A stretch of DNA of 64,000 bases from Candidatus Phelpsiimicrobium noxiivivens (GTDB taxonomy: Bacteria; Omnitrophota; Gorgyraeia; Velamenicoccales; Velamenicoccaceae). The notes beneath the pieces are model-generated. The model saw nothing but the letters and a program-made list of their open reading frames with translations, did no database searches and was not told where the DNA came from. Position 1 is the first letter of the stretch. Each line of letters starts with the position of its first letter. Shown piece after piece: positions 1 to 9,667 of this stretch. The translations under genes and the position numbers were made by a program. Location of the stretch: NCBI GenBank assembly GCA_001873995.1, contig MNVR01000008.1:11903-75902 (forward strand). The letters run 5' to 3'.

Positions 1-267
1 GCCATGATTACCCGCGTAATAAATACCTTCTAAGCCCACCATAGACTTGATATCCGACAACGCTCTGCCGCTAACGATAGCCAACTTGCAGTTCGGCAGG
101 CCTGCCAAATGACTAAGGTAACTTCTCACATCTTGAGAAAGAATAGCTTCCTCGGGCCTAGGCGCAATGGGAACCAGCGTCCCGTCATAATCCAAGAATA
201 GAAAAATATTCTTATGTCTTAACCACTTTTCGACAGCGTCCCAATGAACAAACAAGCCGGATTCCAT
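1..267 (-). CDS. otsB: Trehalose-6-phosphate phosphatase, N-terminal part (cut by window edge)
   Basis: The first 89 codons are visible and the reading frame is open to position 1. The HAD-superfamily motif I is clear (FLDYDGTLVP), with the catalytic nucleophile Asp and the second Asp two residues on. A later segment (AIVSGRALSDI) matches motif II of OtsB-type phosphatases. The enzyme removes phosphate from trehalose-6-phosphate. It starts 25 bases after the otsA stop on the same strand, so the two steps of trehalose synthesis are co-transcribed. The 3' end lies outside the window. Confidence 0.9.
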   Translation of the reverse strand, partial: MESGLFVHWDAVEKWLRHKNIFLFLDYDGTLVPIAPRPEEAILSQDVRSYLSHLAGLPNCKLAIVSGRALSDIKSMVGLEGIYYAGNHG

Positions 268-292
268 GACTCAATCTCCGTTACGCGGTTTT

Positions 293-2542
293 TCAAACCG
301 CGGTTTTATTCAAACCGATCAATTCAGAAATAATGTTGCCCGCCCAGCGGTAAACATTGTTTTCCTTAATGACAAGGCGCATTTTTTCCAAACGCCTGCG
401 TTTCTCTTCCTGGGGCATTTCAATAGCAATTTTGAGCGCATCGGCAAATTCTTCAACAGAATAAGGATTGACCAAGATGGCATCAGTCAACTCTCTGGAA
501 GCACCTGTAAACTGACTCAAAACTAAAACACCTAATAAATCTTTTTTTGCGGCAATATATTCTTTTGCCACAAGATTCATGCCGTCATCAAGAGAACTCA
601 CTATGCAAATATCGCCTAAAGCATAATATGGCCCTATCTCTTCAGGAGCAAAATATCTTTTAAGATATACGATCGGCTTCCAGTTGCCATCCATATGCTT
701 CCAGTTTATTTTCTCAATTAATTCATCAATTTCACCCATAAGGTCATGATAGCGCTTGATATGGATCCTGCTTGGAGCCCCTATTTGAATAAACACAAAT
801 TTCTTTTTATACTGAGAATATTTTTCAAGGAACCTGTCAATAGCAAGAATACGTTCAACGATCCCTTTCGTATAGTCAATACGGTCTACGCCTACTGCTA
901 TGATCTTATCCTCTAAGTCAAATTCCTTGCGGATAATTTCTATAGCTTTTTTAACATCTGCCTCGGGCTTATAGGAATCCAAATGCCCATCTATGCTGAT
1001 CGGAAAAGCCCGAATGAATGTTTCCCTGCCTAAGCGCGACACGCTGAATTTTTCTGTATCAACACGTGATTCAAGCAACCTATTAGCCGTATCAAGAAAA
1101 TTATTACAATGATTCTGTATATGAAACCCTATCAGGTCACAACCTAGCATACCTTCTAAAATATCTTTTCTATAAGGGCAGATAGAAAATGCCTCCGGAT
1201 TAGGCCACGGAATATGCCAAAAAAGAGCTACAATAGCATCCGGCCTTTTTTCTTTGATCATTTTTCCCAAAAGAGTAAAATGATAATCCTGAATAAAAAC
1301 AACCGGGCTCTTTGCAGGAAGTTCTTCAATAAGGCTATCACAGAACTTTTGGTTAACTTTCTTATACATCTGCCAATCATTTTCCCGAAAAATAGGCCTG
1401 GTATGTGTATTATGGCATAAAGGCCAAAGGCCTTCGTTTGAAAATCCATAATAATATCCGTCTTCCTCTTCTTTGGAAAGCCAGACCCTTTTTAAGATAT
1501 AGCCATTATCCTCGGGTGGAATACCCAATTTATCTTTGGAATTCACGAATTTTTTATCCGCGTTTCCAGCGCCATGCGCTACCCATGTCCCTCCGCAAGC
1601 GCTAAGAATTGGGTGTATTGCTGTAACAACTCCGCTTGCCGGGCGTATACACTTTATTGTACCGGTCGCTTCATCAAATACGTGCATGTAAGGCTCTCTA
1701 TTGGAAACAACGAAAAACGCGCTGTCTCCGAGCTTTGCGTGAACAAGATCTTTCAATTTCGCCTGTGTCCAGATATCCTCTTTCTGCAATCTCGCCTCCG
1801 CGTCATTAGAAAGGCTCCTGCGCGCCACACGAAGGCTTAACGCAACCTGTTCAACTTCGCTGGCAAGTTTGCCGATATCTCCCTTTTCTTTTATCGGGTG
1901 CTTAACATCCGTCTCGCCTCTTTGAAAATGATGGAACCAGTCCGTCAAACGCTTAACAGGCAAAATGAACATCCGCCACTGGATCAAACCCGCTATTAAA
2001 GCAATGGAAAATATCAAGATAATGAGTGTAAAGCTGATGCGCCTCCATGATCCGGCAATTTGCGTAAACATATAGGAGGTATCATAAGCAACTTCCACAA
2101 GGCCTAAGACGTTATCTTCTTCACCTAAAACAGGCAAGATATAACTATAAAACGAATATTCTTTAAATTGCTCTACTAAGCCGCGAGGAATTTTTGTAAT
2201 TATGATATCTTGAAGGTAGGGCTTATCTTTTTGTTTCCAGTCGGCGATTCTTTCCGTTATAGCCAGAACCTGGCCGTCTTTGTCGTAAAGAACACAACCT
2301 TGCAGCCGCTCTCTCTTCTGAAAACTCTCTACAAGCCGCTGCGCAGATCTTAGATCGTTATTACTAAAAATATAGCTGGCTGTGACTTCAATGCTCTCGG
2401 CTACTGATTTGGCTTTTCTTTGAAGATCATCCTGCAGCCTCTCTTCTTCAAGGCGCACCTGAACAACACCGTAAACGGTAAAGACGACCGCAACGATAAT
2501 GAGTATCGGCAAAATAAATAAAAGTATTTTTTTTATAACCAT
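293..2542 (-). CDS. otsA: Trehalose-6-phosphate synthase fused to an N-terminal membrane sensor (HAMP)
   Basis: Residues about 275-740 are a GT20 trehalose-6-phosphate synthase, which makes trehalose-6-phosphate from a nucleotide-glucose and glucose-6-phosphate. The SNREPY, HIPWPNPEAF, VDRIDYTKGI and DGMNLVAKEY blocks are visible. The first 245 residues are unlike ordinary OtsA: TM helix at 5-28, an extracytoplasmic segment of about 140 residues, a second TM helix at 170-189, then a HAMP-like region. At 749 residues it is far longer than stand-alone OtsA (about 450-500). The start is fixed by an in-frame TAG two codons upstream; the GGGG just before the ATG is an oddly close ribosome site. 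A promoter and a terminator-like hairpin precede it, so synthesis may be gated both transcriptionally and by an external signal. Confidence 0.92.
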   Translation of the reverse strand: MVIKKILLFILPILIIVAVVFTVYGVVQVRLEEERLQDDLQRKAKSVAESIEVTASYIFSNNDLRSAQRLVESFQKRERLQGCVLYDKDGQVLAITERIADWKQKDKPYLQDIIITKIPRGLVEQFKEYSFYSYILPVLGEEDNVLGLVEVAYDTSYMFTQIAGSWRRISFTLIILIFSIALIAGLIQWRMFILPVKRLTDWFHHFQRGETDVKHPIKEKGDIGKLASEVEQVALSLRVARRSLSNDAEARLQKEDIWTQAKLKDLVHAKLGDSAFFVVSNREPYMHVFDEATGTIKCIRPASGVVTAIHPILSACGGTWVAHGAGNADKKFVNSKDKLGIPPEDNGYILKRVWLSKEEEDGYYYGFSNEGLWPLCHNTHTRPIFRENDWQMYKKVNQKFCDSLIEELPAKSPVVFIQDYHFTLLGKMIKEKRPDAIVALFWHIPWPNPEAFSICPYRKDILEGMLGCDLIGFHIQNHCNNFLDTANRLLESRVDTEKFSVSRLGRETFIRAFPISIDGHLDSYKPEADVKKAIEIIRKEFDLEDKIIAVGVDRIDYTKGIVERILAIDRFLEKYSQYKKKFVFIQIGAPSRIHIKRYHDLMGEIDELIEKINWKHMDGNWKPIVYLKRYFAPEEIGPYYALGDICIVSSLDDGMNLVAKEYIAAKKDLLGVLVLSQFTGASRELTDAILVNPYSVEEFADALKIAIEMPQEEKRRRLEKMRLVIKENNVYRWAGNIISELIGLNKTAV

Positions 2543-2550
2543 CCCCTACA

Positions 2551-2588
2551 AATAAAAACGCCATCTCGCGTTATTACGCAAGATGGCG
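2551..2588 (-). terminator. Terminator-like hairpin in the otsA leader
   Basis: Read on the minus strand, CGCCATCT..GCG pairs with CGC..AGATGGCG around a 6-base loop (one mismatch) and is followed by TTTTT. It lies between the otsA promoter and its start codon, ending about 9 bases before the ATG. That is where an attenuator or riboswitch expression platform would be. Confidence 0.65.
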
Positions 2589-2662
2589 GCCCGACCATCA
2601 ATAAATTTCTCCTCCGAGGTTCCTTCTCACAAATCAAACCCCGGACCCATTTCTTTTATGTT

Positions 2663-2690
2663 ATTATAAGCCCATCTAACAAAATTACAA
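2663..2690 (-). promoter_or_regulatory. Sigma-70-like promoter for otsA
   Basis: TTGTAA, a 16-base spacer and a perfect TATAAT on the minus strand. The implied leader is about 110 bases and contains the hairpin described at 2551-2588. Confidence 0.65.
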
Positions 2691-2716
2691 GGTTTTCCCA
2701 TTAATAGCAAAGCAAC

Positions 2717-2750
2717 AAAAAAGGAGCCAACTTTGGAACTTGTTGGCTCC
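2717..2750 (-). terminator. Rho-independent terminator downstream of the tRNA-fMet fragment
   Basis: On the minus strand GGAGCCAAC and GTTGGCTCC form a perfect 9-bp stem followed by six T. It sits just after the 3' tRNA-fMet fragment, so it may be the tRNA's original terminator, displaced when the island inserted. Confidence 0.8.
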
Positions 2751-2760
2751 CTTCGTGTTT

Positions 2761-2811
2761 AAACTGGTTGCGGGGAACCGATTTGAACGGCCGACCTCAA
2801 GGTTATGAACC
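2761..2811 (-). repeat. 3' fragment of tRNA-fMet, probable attachment-site duplicate
   Basis: 48 of 51 positions match the 3' part of the intact tRNA-fMet at 5900-5976 plus 4 flanking bases, in the same orientation. It runs from the CCA end back through the anticodon; the 5' half is absent. An intact tRNA at one end and a 3' copy at the other is the layout left by integrative elements that target tRNA genes. The three mismatches suggest an old event. Confidence 0.75.
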
Positions 2812-2890
2812 CTAAAACTCCATCAATTTCCAGTGTTTCTTAGAGCCATCCTCCTTTCATTTTCTTATCAATCTGATTAATATTCACTAA

Positions 2891-3214
2891 TTAAACCGCC
2901 AAAACTTCGAGTCCTTTTTTTTCAACAATCTGTAGAAGCCTAGAATTAGCACCTCCAGGTTCCTTAGCACCAATCTCCCATTTTCTAACAGTACTTTCGC
3001 TAGCATTTAATAGATGAGCAAATACTGCCTGACTAATATGAAGCTTCAACCGAAGCCTAACTACATCAACTCTTGAATAATGCTTTGGGGGGAGATATTT
3101 AATTTTATTAAATTCTCTAATACTCATAGAAACATCTTTCACTTCATTTATTGCATGAAGCTCTTCCTCGACCATATTTAAAACTTTTGAGTTATTACTA
3201 CGTTTTCTTAACAT
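2891..3214 (-). CDS. HTH antitoxin (HigA/NadS-like XRE family)
   Basis: 107 residues with a C-terminal XRE helix-turn-helix (about residues 48-100; SQAVFAHLLNASESTVRKWE) ending in the LLQIVEKKG helix typical of antitoxins paired with RelE/HigB toxins. I place the start at the ATG at 3214, because GGAGG lies six bases ahead of it; a TTG five codons upstream would only add toxin-frame sequence. The gene immediately upstream and overlapping it is a broken toxin. The antitoxin is intact and could still act as a DNA-binding repressor. Confidence 0.8.
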   Translation of the reverse strand: MLRKRSNNSKVLNMVEEELHAINEVKDVSMSIREFNKIKYLPPKHYSRVDVVRLRLKLHISQAVFAHLLNASESTVRKWEIGAKEPGGANSRLLQIVEKKGLEVLAV

Positions 3215-3439
3215 ATTCAACCTCCGCAAGCGTTTTTCTATTGATTATTTTTTCAATTTCCTTTTCTGTCAGCTTGTCATATACATTAGATAAAATCTTA
3301 AGTGCTTTTTTCTCATCTTGAGTTAAATCATCTTGCTCATTTTTGGTAAATAATAAACAAAATACTATAAGCTCATCCCTTTTCCAAAAAACAGACTTCT
3401 AAATCCTCCCCTTTTCCTTGCCTCCGGCAGCTTCAGAAG
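3198..3439 (-). pseudogene. Frameshifted RelE/HigB-type toxin remnant
   Basis: Two frames together spell a toxin C-terminal half: LLKLPEARKRGGFRS in one frame, then KRDELIVFCLLFTKNEQ and a Lys-rich tail in the next, ending at a TAG inside the antitoxin gene. The GGFR core followed by hydrophobic strands and a KNEQ-D-LT segment is the usual RelE/HigB ending. The shift falls near a run of six T. The N-terminal half is not recognisable; the region upstream runs into the abiEii stump, so a deletion joined two toxin genes. Confidence 0.6.
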
Positions 3440-3461
3440 TAGTTATGCAAACTGTTTGAGG

Positions 3462-3515
3462 TCAAACTCGCAAAAAAATTCCGGATGCCTGCAGGTTAGC
3501 TATATCTTTTTTCAT
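3462..3515 (-). pseudogene. Truncated start of an AbiEii nucleotidyltransferase toxin
   Basis: The ATG overlaps the abiEi stop (ATGA) and opens with MKKDIANLQAS, like the N-termini of many AbiEii proteins that I know (MKK-I-NL-ASV). After 17 codons it hits TGA. The rest of the toxin (normally more than 200 residues) is missing. The ATGA coupling with abiEi supports the assignment. Confidence 0.5.
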
Positions 3516-4114
3516 AATATAGTTTCCATCATCGGTTTTATAATATTATCAACACGACAGATCTTGGCGTAACGCATGATTTCTTTAGGTTTAATATGCT
3601 TCTCGGTAACAGCGATTTTAAGCGCTTCTCGCGCGACGTCAGTACCAATTTTATTACGAAATTTAAAACAATCAGCAACTGTCTTGGCGAGGCTATAAAT
3701 CCTAACTTTATGGCCACTGATTTCATGAATCTCTATTCCAGTTTCCCACACTTTAAAATCAAACCGGTAAAATCTTACTGGCGGGTAATTAATTTTGTTC
3801 GCATGAGTTCCCCGCGGTATAGCGACATCAACATATTTGGGAATTTCATTTGTTGCCTCATGAAAGCTGAGAGCAGAAAGAAGACAAATCGCTCCTTTGG
3901 AAACTTTAATCGAAATCGCGACAAGATCAGGATTGGAAATTGCTATACCTTGCGACAGCTTATATAATCCCCTGTCAAGCCGACTAATGCGATTAAACTT
4001 TAGACTGGTTTTAAGAAGAGCTTTATTAAAGCCAGCTTTGCTAATTTCTGCATAGCTTGCAAGCCCTCCTCTTCTTCTCAGAAAATCAATGAGTTCAGCT
4101 TCTTTTTTACCCAT
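3512..4114 (-). CDS. AbiEi-type antitoxin / transcriptional regulator (orphan)
   Basis: 200 residues: an N-terminal winged-helix segment (about 1-55, with the RRGGLASYAEI pattern of AbiEi_4) and a C-terminal AbiEi domain (about 60-200; KGAICLLSALSFHEAT and KTVADCFKFRNKIG are diagnostic). In AbiE type IV systems this protein represses its own promoter and counteracts the nucleotidyltransferase AbiEii. Here the toxin gene survives only as a 17-codon stump, so the antitoxin is an orphan. AGGGAG stands eight bases before the ATG. Confidence 0.85.
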   Translation of the reverse strand: MGKKEAELIDFLRRRGGLASYAEISKAGFNKALLKTSLKFNRISRLDRGLYKLSQGIAISNPDLVAISIKVSKGAICLLSALSFHEATNEIPKYVDVAIPRGTHANKINYPPVRFYRFDFKVWETGIEIHEISGHKVRIYSLAKTVADCFKFRNKIGTDVAREALKIAVTEKHIKPKEIMRYAKICRVDNIIKPMMETIL

Positions 4115-4147
4115 GGTAAATACTCCCTATTCATCTACAGTTATAAA

Positions 4148-4211
4148 CAAGTATATAGCATTAGGGATATCATGTCCAGCGTTTTTAAACACTATACAAA
4201 AAATATACTTG
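4148..4211. promoter_or_regulatory. Possible AbiEi operator (9-bp inverted repeat)
   Basis: CAAGTATAT (4148-4156) is mirrored by ATATACTTG (4203-4211) in the AT-rich gap between the divergent abiEi gene and transposase. AbiEi proteins repress through inverted repeats at their promoters. The wide spacing (46 bases) makes this a tentative call. Apart from this the gap shows nothing. Confidence 0.3.
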
Positions 4212-4309
4212 CCCATCTAAACAAACTATTTTCCACTAACCGTTCTGATAATACTGTACTATAAGACATCTTCGCTCAATAAGATTTTGTAAACAATTCA
4301 GGAGTTATA

Positions 4310-4633
4310 ATGCAAAACTGCTGGAAATTCACACAAAAGAATGTGTTTAGCGAACTCCTATCTTTGCTGGGTAAAATGACACAGGAAAATTTAAATCAGC
4401 AAATAGAATACCTGAGGGTTGAGAACGAAATACTGCGTAAACGCGTAAGCAAATGTATACGCCCAACTGCTGTCGAAAAAAGAAAGCTCTTAAAATTCGC
4501 CATTCCTCTCGGGAAAAATATCAGGAATATAATTTCTATCGTAAAATATGAAACTTTTCTTCTTTGGGTCCGAAAATATAAACGAAAAACAGAACCAAAA
4601 AGGTTAACAAGCGCGGCAGGCCTAAGACTCTAG
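4310..4633 (+). CDS. Transposase, N-terminal part (separated from the catalytic part by a frameshift)
   Basis: 107 residues: a short coiled-coil-like stretch (LNQQIEYLRVENEILRKRV, about 26-45) followed by an RPTAVEKRKLLKFA segment. It matches the N-terminal region of integrase-core transposases that are normally one chain of about 350 residues. AGGAG precedes the ATG. The frame leaves the family sequence at CCAAAAAGG (about 4596-4604); a -1 shift there continues as NKRGRPKTLEEIRQLV into the next gene. It could be programmed frameshifting on the A-run, or an inactivating mutation. Confidence 0.65.
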   Translation: MQNCWKFTQKNVFSELLSLLGKMTQENLNQQIEYLRVENEILRKRVSKCIRPTAVEKRKLLKFAIPLGKNIRNIISIVKYETFLLWVRKYKRKTEPKRLTSAAGLRL

Positions 4634-4647
4634 AAGAAATACGCCAA

Positions 4648-5379
4648 TTGGTAATAATGCTAGCTAAAGAAAACGCTTGGGGATACGTCAGAATCTTGGG
4701 CGAGCTAAAGAAGCTAGGTATTAATCGCTTGTCAAAAAGCAACATAAAGAACATCCTAAAAGAAAACAATCTTGATCCAGCTCCTCAAAGGTCTCAAGAC
4801 ACCTGGGATAGTTTTATCAAAAGACATTTTCAGACGCTCTGGGCATGCGATTTCTTTACTAAGCAAGTACTCACACCATTAGGACCAAGGATGTTCTTTG
4901 TGCTGTTTTTTATCAATATTAAAACACGAAAGGTATTCGTTGTTGAAGCAACTCAATATCCTCACCAAGAGTGGGTAAATAAACAAACCAAAAAGATCCT
5001 GCCCTTTCTTAGTAGTAATCAAGAAGATAAAAAGCTATTAATACATGGCAGAGATACAAAATTTTCTGAAAAGTTCGATGAGTTATTTAAGGACGGCGGA
5101 TTTAGCGTGCAAAAAACTCCTTTTATGTCACCTAATATGAATGCATACGCTGAAAGCTGGGTAGGAACAATTAAACGAGAATGCTTAAACCATTTTATTG
5201 TTTTTGGAGAACGACATCTACGATACCTTATCAGTGAGTATGTAAAACATTACAATACAACACGGCCACATTCATCTATGGATAACATGCCGCTTGAATT
5301 CAGAGCTAATAAAAGTAAAGAACAAATAAAATGTCAATCAAGCCTGGGAGGCGTAATCAAACATTATTATCGGGAATGA
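4648..5379 (+). CDS. Transposase catalytic domain (DDE integrase core)
   Basis: 243 residues in the -1 frame relative to the upstream part. The catalytic triad is visible: Asp in WACDFFT, Asp in LIHGRDTKFS and Glu in NAYAESWVGTIKREC, followed by the C-terminal YNTTRPHSSM block. This is the IS481/IS3-like single-chain integrase family common in environmental bacteria. The first Met is only a convenient start; the family sequence begins upstream of it at about 4600. I could not identify terminal inverted repeats. Confidence 0.75.
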   Translation: MVIMLAKENAWGYVRILGELKKLGINRLSKSNIKNILKENNLDPAPQRSQDTWDSFIKRHFQTLWACDFFTKQVLTPLGPRMFFVLFFINIKTRKVFVVEATQYPHQEWVNKQTKKILPFLSSNQEDKKLLIHGRDTKFSEKFDELFKDGGFSVQKTPFMSPNMNAYAESWVGTIKRECLNHFIVFGERHLRYLISEYVKHYNTTRPHSSMDNMPLEFRANKSKEQIKCQSSLGGVIKHYYRE

Positions 5380-5757
5380 AATAACGAGACATAAATAATG
5401 TGAATTTTCTACGGGAGGACTATGTCTAAATACGTCTAAAATCTGTTTTTGAACCATGTGAGACTTGATAAAACAATCAGTAGCATAAAAAGCTAAGCCA
5501 TTGATTGAAGAAACATTATTCTCTACGCTTTAAAATTCTGTATATAATTTTTGCACCGGCCGGGACCTTGATCGCCGATAACGCTAATTAGAACCTACCT
5601 GAAAATTCCAGTTTCTCGCCTATTGCCCGATCAAAATTACCGATATATCGCCGAATAATCGCGACACTAGCTCCGAGAAACTAATCGCCAATTATGAGAT
5701 AAAGAGATGGTTCGACGAGATTTACTCGGCAATTTTGCGCGAAATAAACAATGCCCT
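5380..5757. other. Gene-free stretch downstream of the transposase
   Basis: About 380 bases with short runs in every frame and no recognisable coding, RNA or repeat signal. Likely the right flank of the mobile island. Confidence 0.5.
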
Positions 5758-5803
5758 AGACCCTTCCCTTATATGGAATAGGGAAGGTCTGCACTTTCTG
5801 TGC
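5758..5803 (-). repeat. Two-hairpin repeat, copy 1
   Basis: A stem of AGACC-TTCCC with GGGAAGGTCT closes a 12-base loop (TTATATGGAATA). It is followed by a small hairpin GCAC-TTTCT-GTGC. Three further copies (39601, 52431, 63059) keep the 12-base loop length and the TTTCT loop while the stems differ in compensating ways. The strand is given as the transcription direction of the surrounding genes. Confidence 0.6.
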
Positions 5804-5834
5804 TAACTCTTTGACACATCAAACCATAGAAAAA

Positions 5835-5866
5835 GCCCTGACCAGTGAACCCGGTCAGGGCTTTTC
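5835..5866 (-). terminator. Terminator after tRNA-fMet
   Basis: GCCCTGACC (5835-5843) and GGTCAGGGC (5853-5861) form a 9-bp stem with T-runs on both sides, so it can stop transcription from either strand. It lies about 40 bases past the tRNA 3' end. Confidence 0.8.
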
Positions 5867-5899
5867 TTATCTCTCTGCGTGGAGTTCGAGAGATTAAAC

Positions 5900-5976
<77 letters not shown>

Positions 5977-6054
5977 ATCATTTAGTTAGTTTATAGTATA
6001 TAGTCAATAGACAAATACTATAAACATTATAAAGAACAAGATCTTTCTTAAAAT

Positions 6055-6333
6055 CTACTGCTGCGGCTTCTCACCATCACGGATCAACTTCAAAACTGTC
6101 TCACCCTTTTTGACTACGCCCATCTTTTCCCGCGCGACTATCTCAAGATACTCCTGATTAGTCCTCATCTGGGCTATTCTTTCTTCCAGGAAGGCGTTCC
6201 TCTTCTGGGCCTCACGTATCTTGCTTTCCGTTTCTGACAGCTTCATTTTCAACTCCTGGAGCTTGGCAAAACCGGGAAAGAACAAAGCGGCAAGTACACA
6301 TATGATAATGAAAAATCTAAGCCTTTTCAACAT
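6055..6333 (-). CDS. ftsB: Septum formation initiator, FtsB/DivIC family
   Basis: 92 residues: short N-terminus, one TM helix (about 6-22), then a coiled coil (about 25-62) and the conserved tail (YLEIVAREKMGVVKKGE) of FtsB/DivIC. These bitopic proteins bridge FtsL and FtsQ in the divisome. It follows eno on the same strand, a very common pairing. There is no ribosome binding site; TATAAT lies only a few bases before the ATG, so a leaderless transcript is possible. Confidence 0.85.
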   Translation of the reverse strand: MLKRLRFFIIICVLAALFFPGFAKLQELKMKLSETESKIREAQKRNAFLEERIAQMRTNQEYLEIVAREKMGVVKKGETVLKLIRDGEKPQQ

Positions 6334-6434
6334 GTTTTATTATATACACAGCAGGATCGTAAAAGGCCGTAAAAACCGTAAAAATCATAAAAATATTTTG
6401 CGCTTTTGTATATTTTCGCGTTTCAGCGATGTTC

Positions 6435-7751
<1,317 letters not shown>

Positions 7752-7807
7752 TTAAAAGATTAACACAATGCCTCTGAATGGTCAAGGTTTTATTGCTCTG
7801 CTACCTA

Positions 7808-7983
7808 CCATTGTTTTTATTGCTTGCGCCACTTCGGCATTCGCTCAAAGATTTTTCGGCGGCTACGGAACTCGCCCGTAAGCTGTCGCCATGACGGACT
7901 CAAACAGTCCTCGCCGAATGATCCCGAAAAACTTTTCACTCATAATATGCCTCTTTATGCGGCTTCAGCAACGAAAACAATGG
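7808..7983. repeat. Long inverted-repeat intergenic element
   Basis: Arms of 17 bases (7808-7824 and 7967-7983) match at 15 positions: CCATTGTTTTTATTGCT against AGCAACGAAAACAATGG. The 140-base interior is GC-rich with partial hairpins (TTCGGCGG, CTCGCCG). No gene fits the gap between the divergent eno and ftsH genes. The layout resembles the element at 55118-55278. Confidence 0.5.
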
Positions 7984-7991
7984 CATTATGT

Positions 7992-8020
7992 TTGACTTTA
8001 GAACAGTTTTGTGATATCTT
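7992..8020 (+). promoter_or_regulatory. Promoter of the ftsH-like gene
   Basis: TTGACT, 17 bases, TATCTT. The ATG follows 9 bases after the -10 box with no Shine-Dalgarno sequence, implying a leaderless or nearly leaderless mRNA. Confidence 0.6.
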
Positions 8021-8029
8021 CTACCTACT

Positions 8030-9667
8030 ATGAAAATTGATAAATTCACCTTCAAAAGACTTAAGATGTTCTTCAAGGATCACTGGATCGCGGTTTCAAG
8101 CACCATCGCGGTCATTGTCCTCATCGGGCTGTCCTACATCGGTTTCATGGGCCTTGAGTCTTTCTATCGCAAGATGCAGCTAGCACAGCTGCCCATAATG
8201 ATCCTCATCTACATATTTGCCGCGGCGATCTCAGCCATCATATATGTCTCACTCATGATGGGCCAATTCGGTCGCATTGACAAAAAAGAGGTCAAAGGGG
8301 CTAATGTAAACGTAAAGTTCTCAGAAGTCTTAGGCATAGATGAAGTCAAAGAAGAAGCCTTAGAGATCGTCCAACTTTTAAAAGACCACACAGCCATCAA
8401 AAAGATCGGAGGAAAAATAATAAAGGGCCTTCTTATGATCGGGCCGCCTGGCTGCGGCAAGACGTATCTTGCCAAAGCGATAGCTACAGAAGCAGGGTTG
8501 CCTTTCTTATCTCTGGCAGGCAGTGAGTTCACTGAGATCTTTGTCGGTGTAGGCGCCAGGCGCGCGCGTCAACTTTTTCAAAAAGCAAGAAGGTTATCCT
8601 ACGCGCACGGCGGGGCCATAATATTCATAGACGAAATTGACGCTGTGGGGCGGGGCCGGCAATATAGCTTTATGGGCGGACAAGAAACAAATTCAACTCT
8701 AAACCAGCTCTTAGTTGAAATGGACGGTATCCAGGATGAAAAAGAAAATGTAGTGGTCATAGGCGCGACCAACTCCCCTGAAGAAACGCTTGACGCGGCT
8801 CTCCTCCGTCCCGGGCGTTTTGACCGAAAAATATATATTGAGCGCCCCACCCTTAAGGGCCGGGAAGACATCTTTAAGTTTTACTTAGGCAAAGTCCAAT
8901 TCGATCCCTCTATTGATGTCGGCAGATTAGCCAGAAAATCTGTCTTTAAAACACCCGCTGACATTGAGAATATCGTAAAAGAAGCTTCACTTATCTGCAT
9001 CAGGAATAAACGCGATGTCGTAACCGCTAAAGACCTTTCAGAAGCTATAGACCGCATAGACCTTGGCGTCAAACACCGTAAGCACATGACGCCAGAAGAA
9101 CGCCGCATGGTCGCTTACCATGAAGCGGGCCACCTTATCATATTGTATCTTTTGCATCCTACAGATGATGTCTTTAAAGCGTCCATCATATCGCGAAGAG
9201 GCTTCTTAGGGGTCGTCCATCACCAGCCACGCGAAGAATTATTCACGGAAAGCAAAGAAAAACTCACCGCGGATATCAAAGTCTCCATGTCAGGGTATAT
9301 ATCCGAAAAATTAAAGTTCCATACTACATCCAGCGGTGTCTCTTCAGATTTTCATCACGCTATGAACATAGCGCACATGATGGTCTGGCAATTAGGCATG
9401 GGCGAAAAACATATAGGCGATTTTACCGCGATACCCGAAGCGCAGCTTTCAGACAGCATAAAACAAGAACTCAACGAAGAGACAGAACGCATCATAAAAG
9501 CCTGCGCTAAAGACGCCGAAGACGTCTTAACAAAAGAGATGGCGCTTTTGGACCGCTTCGCCAACGAACTCATTGAACACGAAGAACTTGACTATGATGA
9601 AATTGACGCTATCTTTAAAGAATTCCACAAAACAAAATTCAGCGGCCCCTCAAAACCAGAAGCCTAA
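8030..9667 (+). CDS. ftsH: FtsH-like membrane AAA+ zinc protease, short form
   Basis: 545 residues. Two TM helices (about 21-42 and 53-77) are separated by only some ten residues, so the periplasmic domain of ordinary FtsH is missing. The AAA+ module carries Walker A GPPGCGKT (138-145), Walker B IIFIDE (197-202) and the second-region-of-homology arginines ([10 protein letters not shown]). The M41 protease domain has HEAGH (364-368) and a third zinc ligand candidate, Asp440 in GVSSDFHHA. Such enzymes unfold and degrade membrane and soluble proteins in an ATP-dependent way. It may be an accessory paralogue instead of the housekeeping FtsH. Confidence 0.85.
   Translation: MKIDKFTFKRLKMFFKDHWIAVSSTIAVIVLIGLSYIGFMGLESFYRKMQLAQLPIMILIYIFAAAISAIIYVSLMMGQFGRIDKKEVKGANVNVKFSEVLGIDEVKEEALEIVQLLKDHTAIKKIGGKIIKGLLMIGPPGCGKTYLAKAIATEAGLPFLSLAGSEFTEIFVGVGARRARQLFQKARRLSYAHGGAIIFIDEIDAVGRGRQYSFMGGQETNSTLNQLLVEMDGIQDEKENVVVIGATNSPEETLDAALLRPGRFDRKIYIERPTLKGREDIFKFYLGKVQFDPSIDVGRLARKSVFKTPADIENIVKEASLICIRNKRDVVTAKDLSEAIDRIDLGVKHRKHMTPEERRMVAYHEAGHLIILYLLHPTDDVFKASIISRRGFLGVVHHQPREELFTESKEKLTADIKVSMSGYISEKLKFHTTSSGVSSDFHHAMNIAHMMVWQLGMGEKHIGDFTAIPEAQLSDSIKQELNEETERIIKACAKDAEDVLTKEMALLDRFANELIEHEELDYDEIDAIFKEFHKTKFSGPSKPEA

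Noticed and set aside
4115-5400. Terminal inverted repeats of the transposase
   Set aside because: No convincing pair of ends could be matched by eye on either side.
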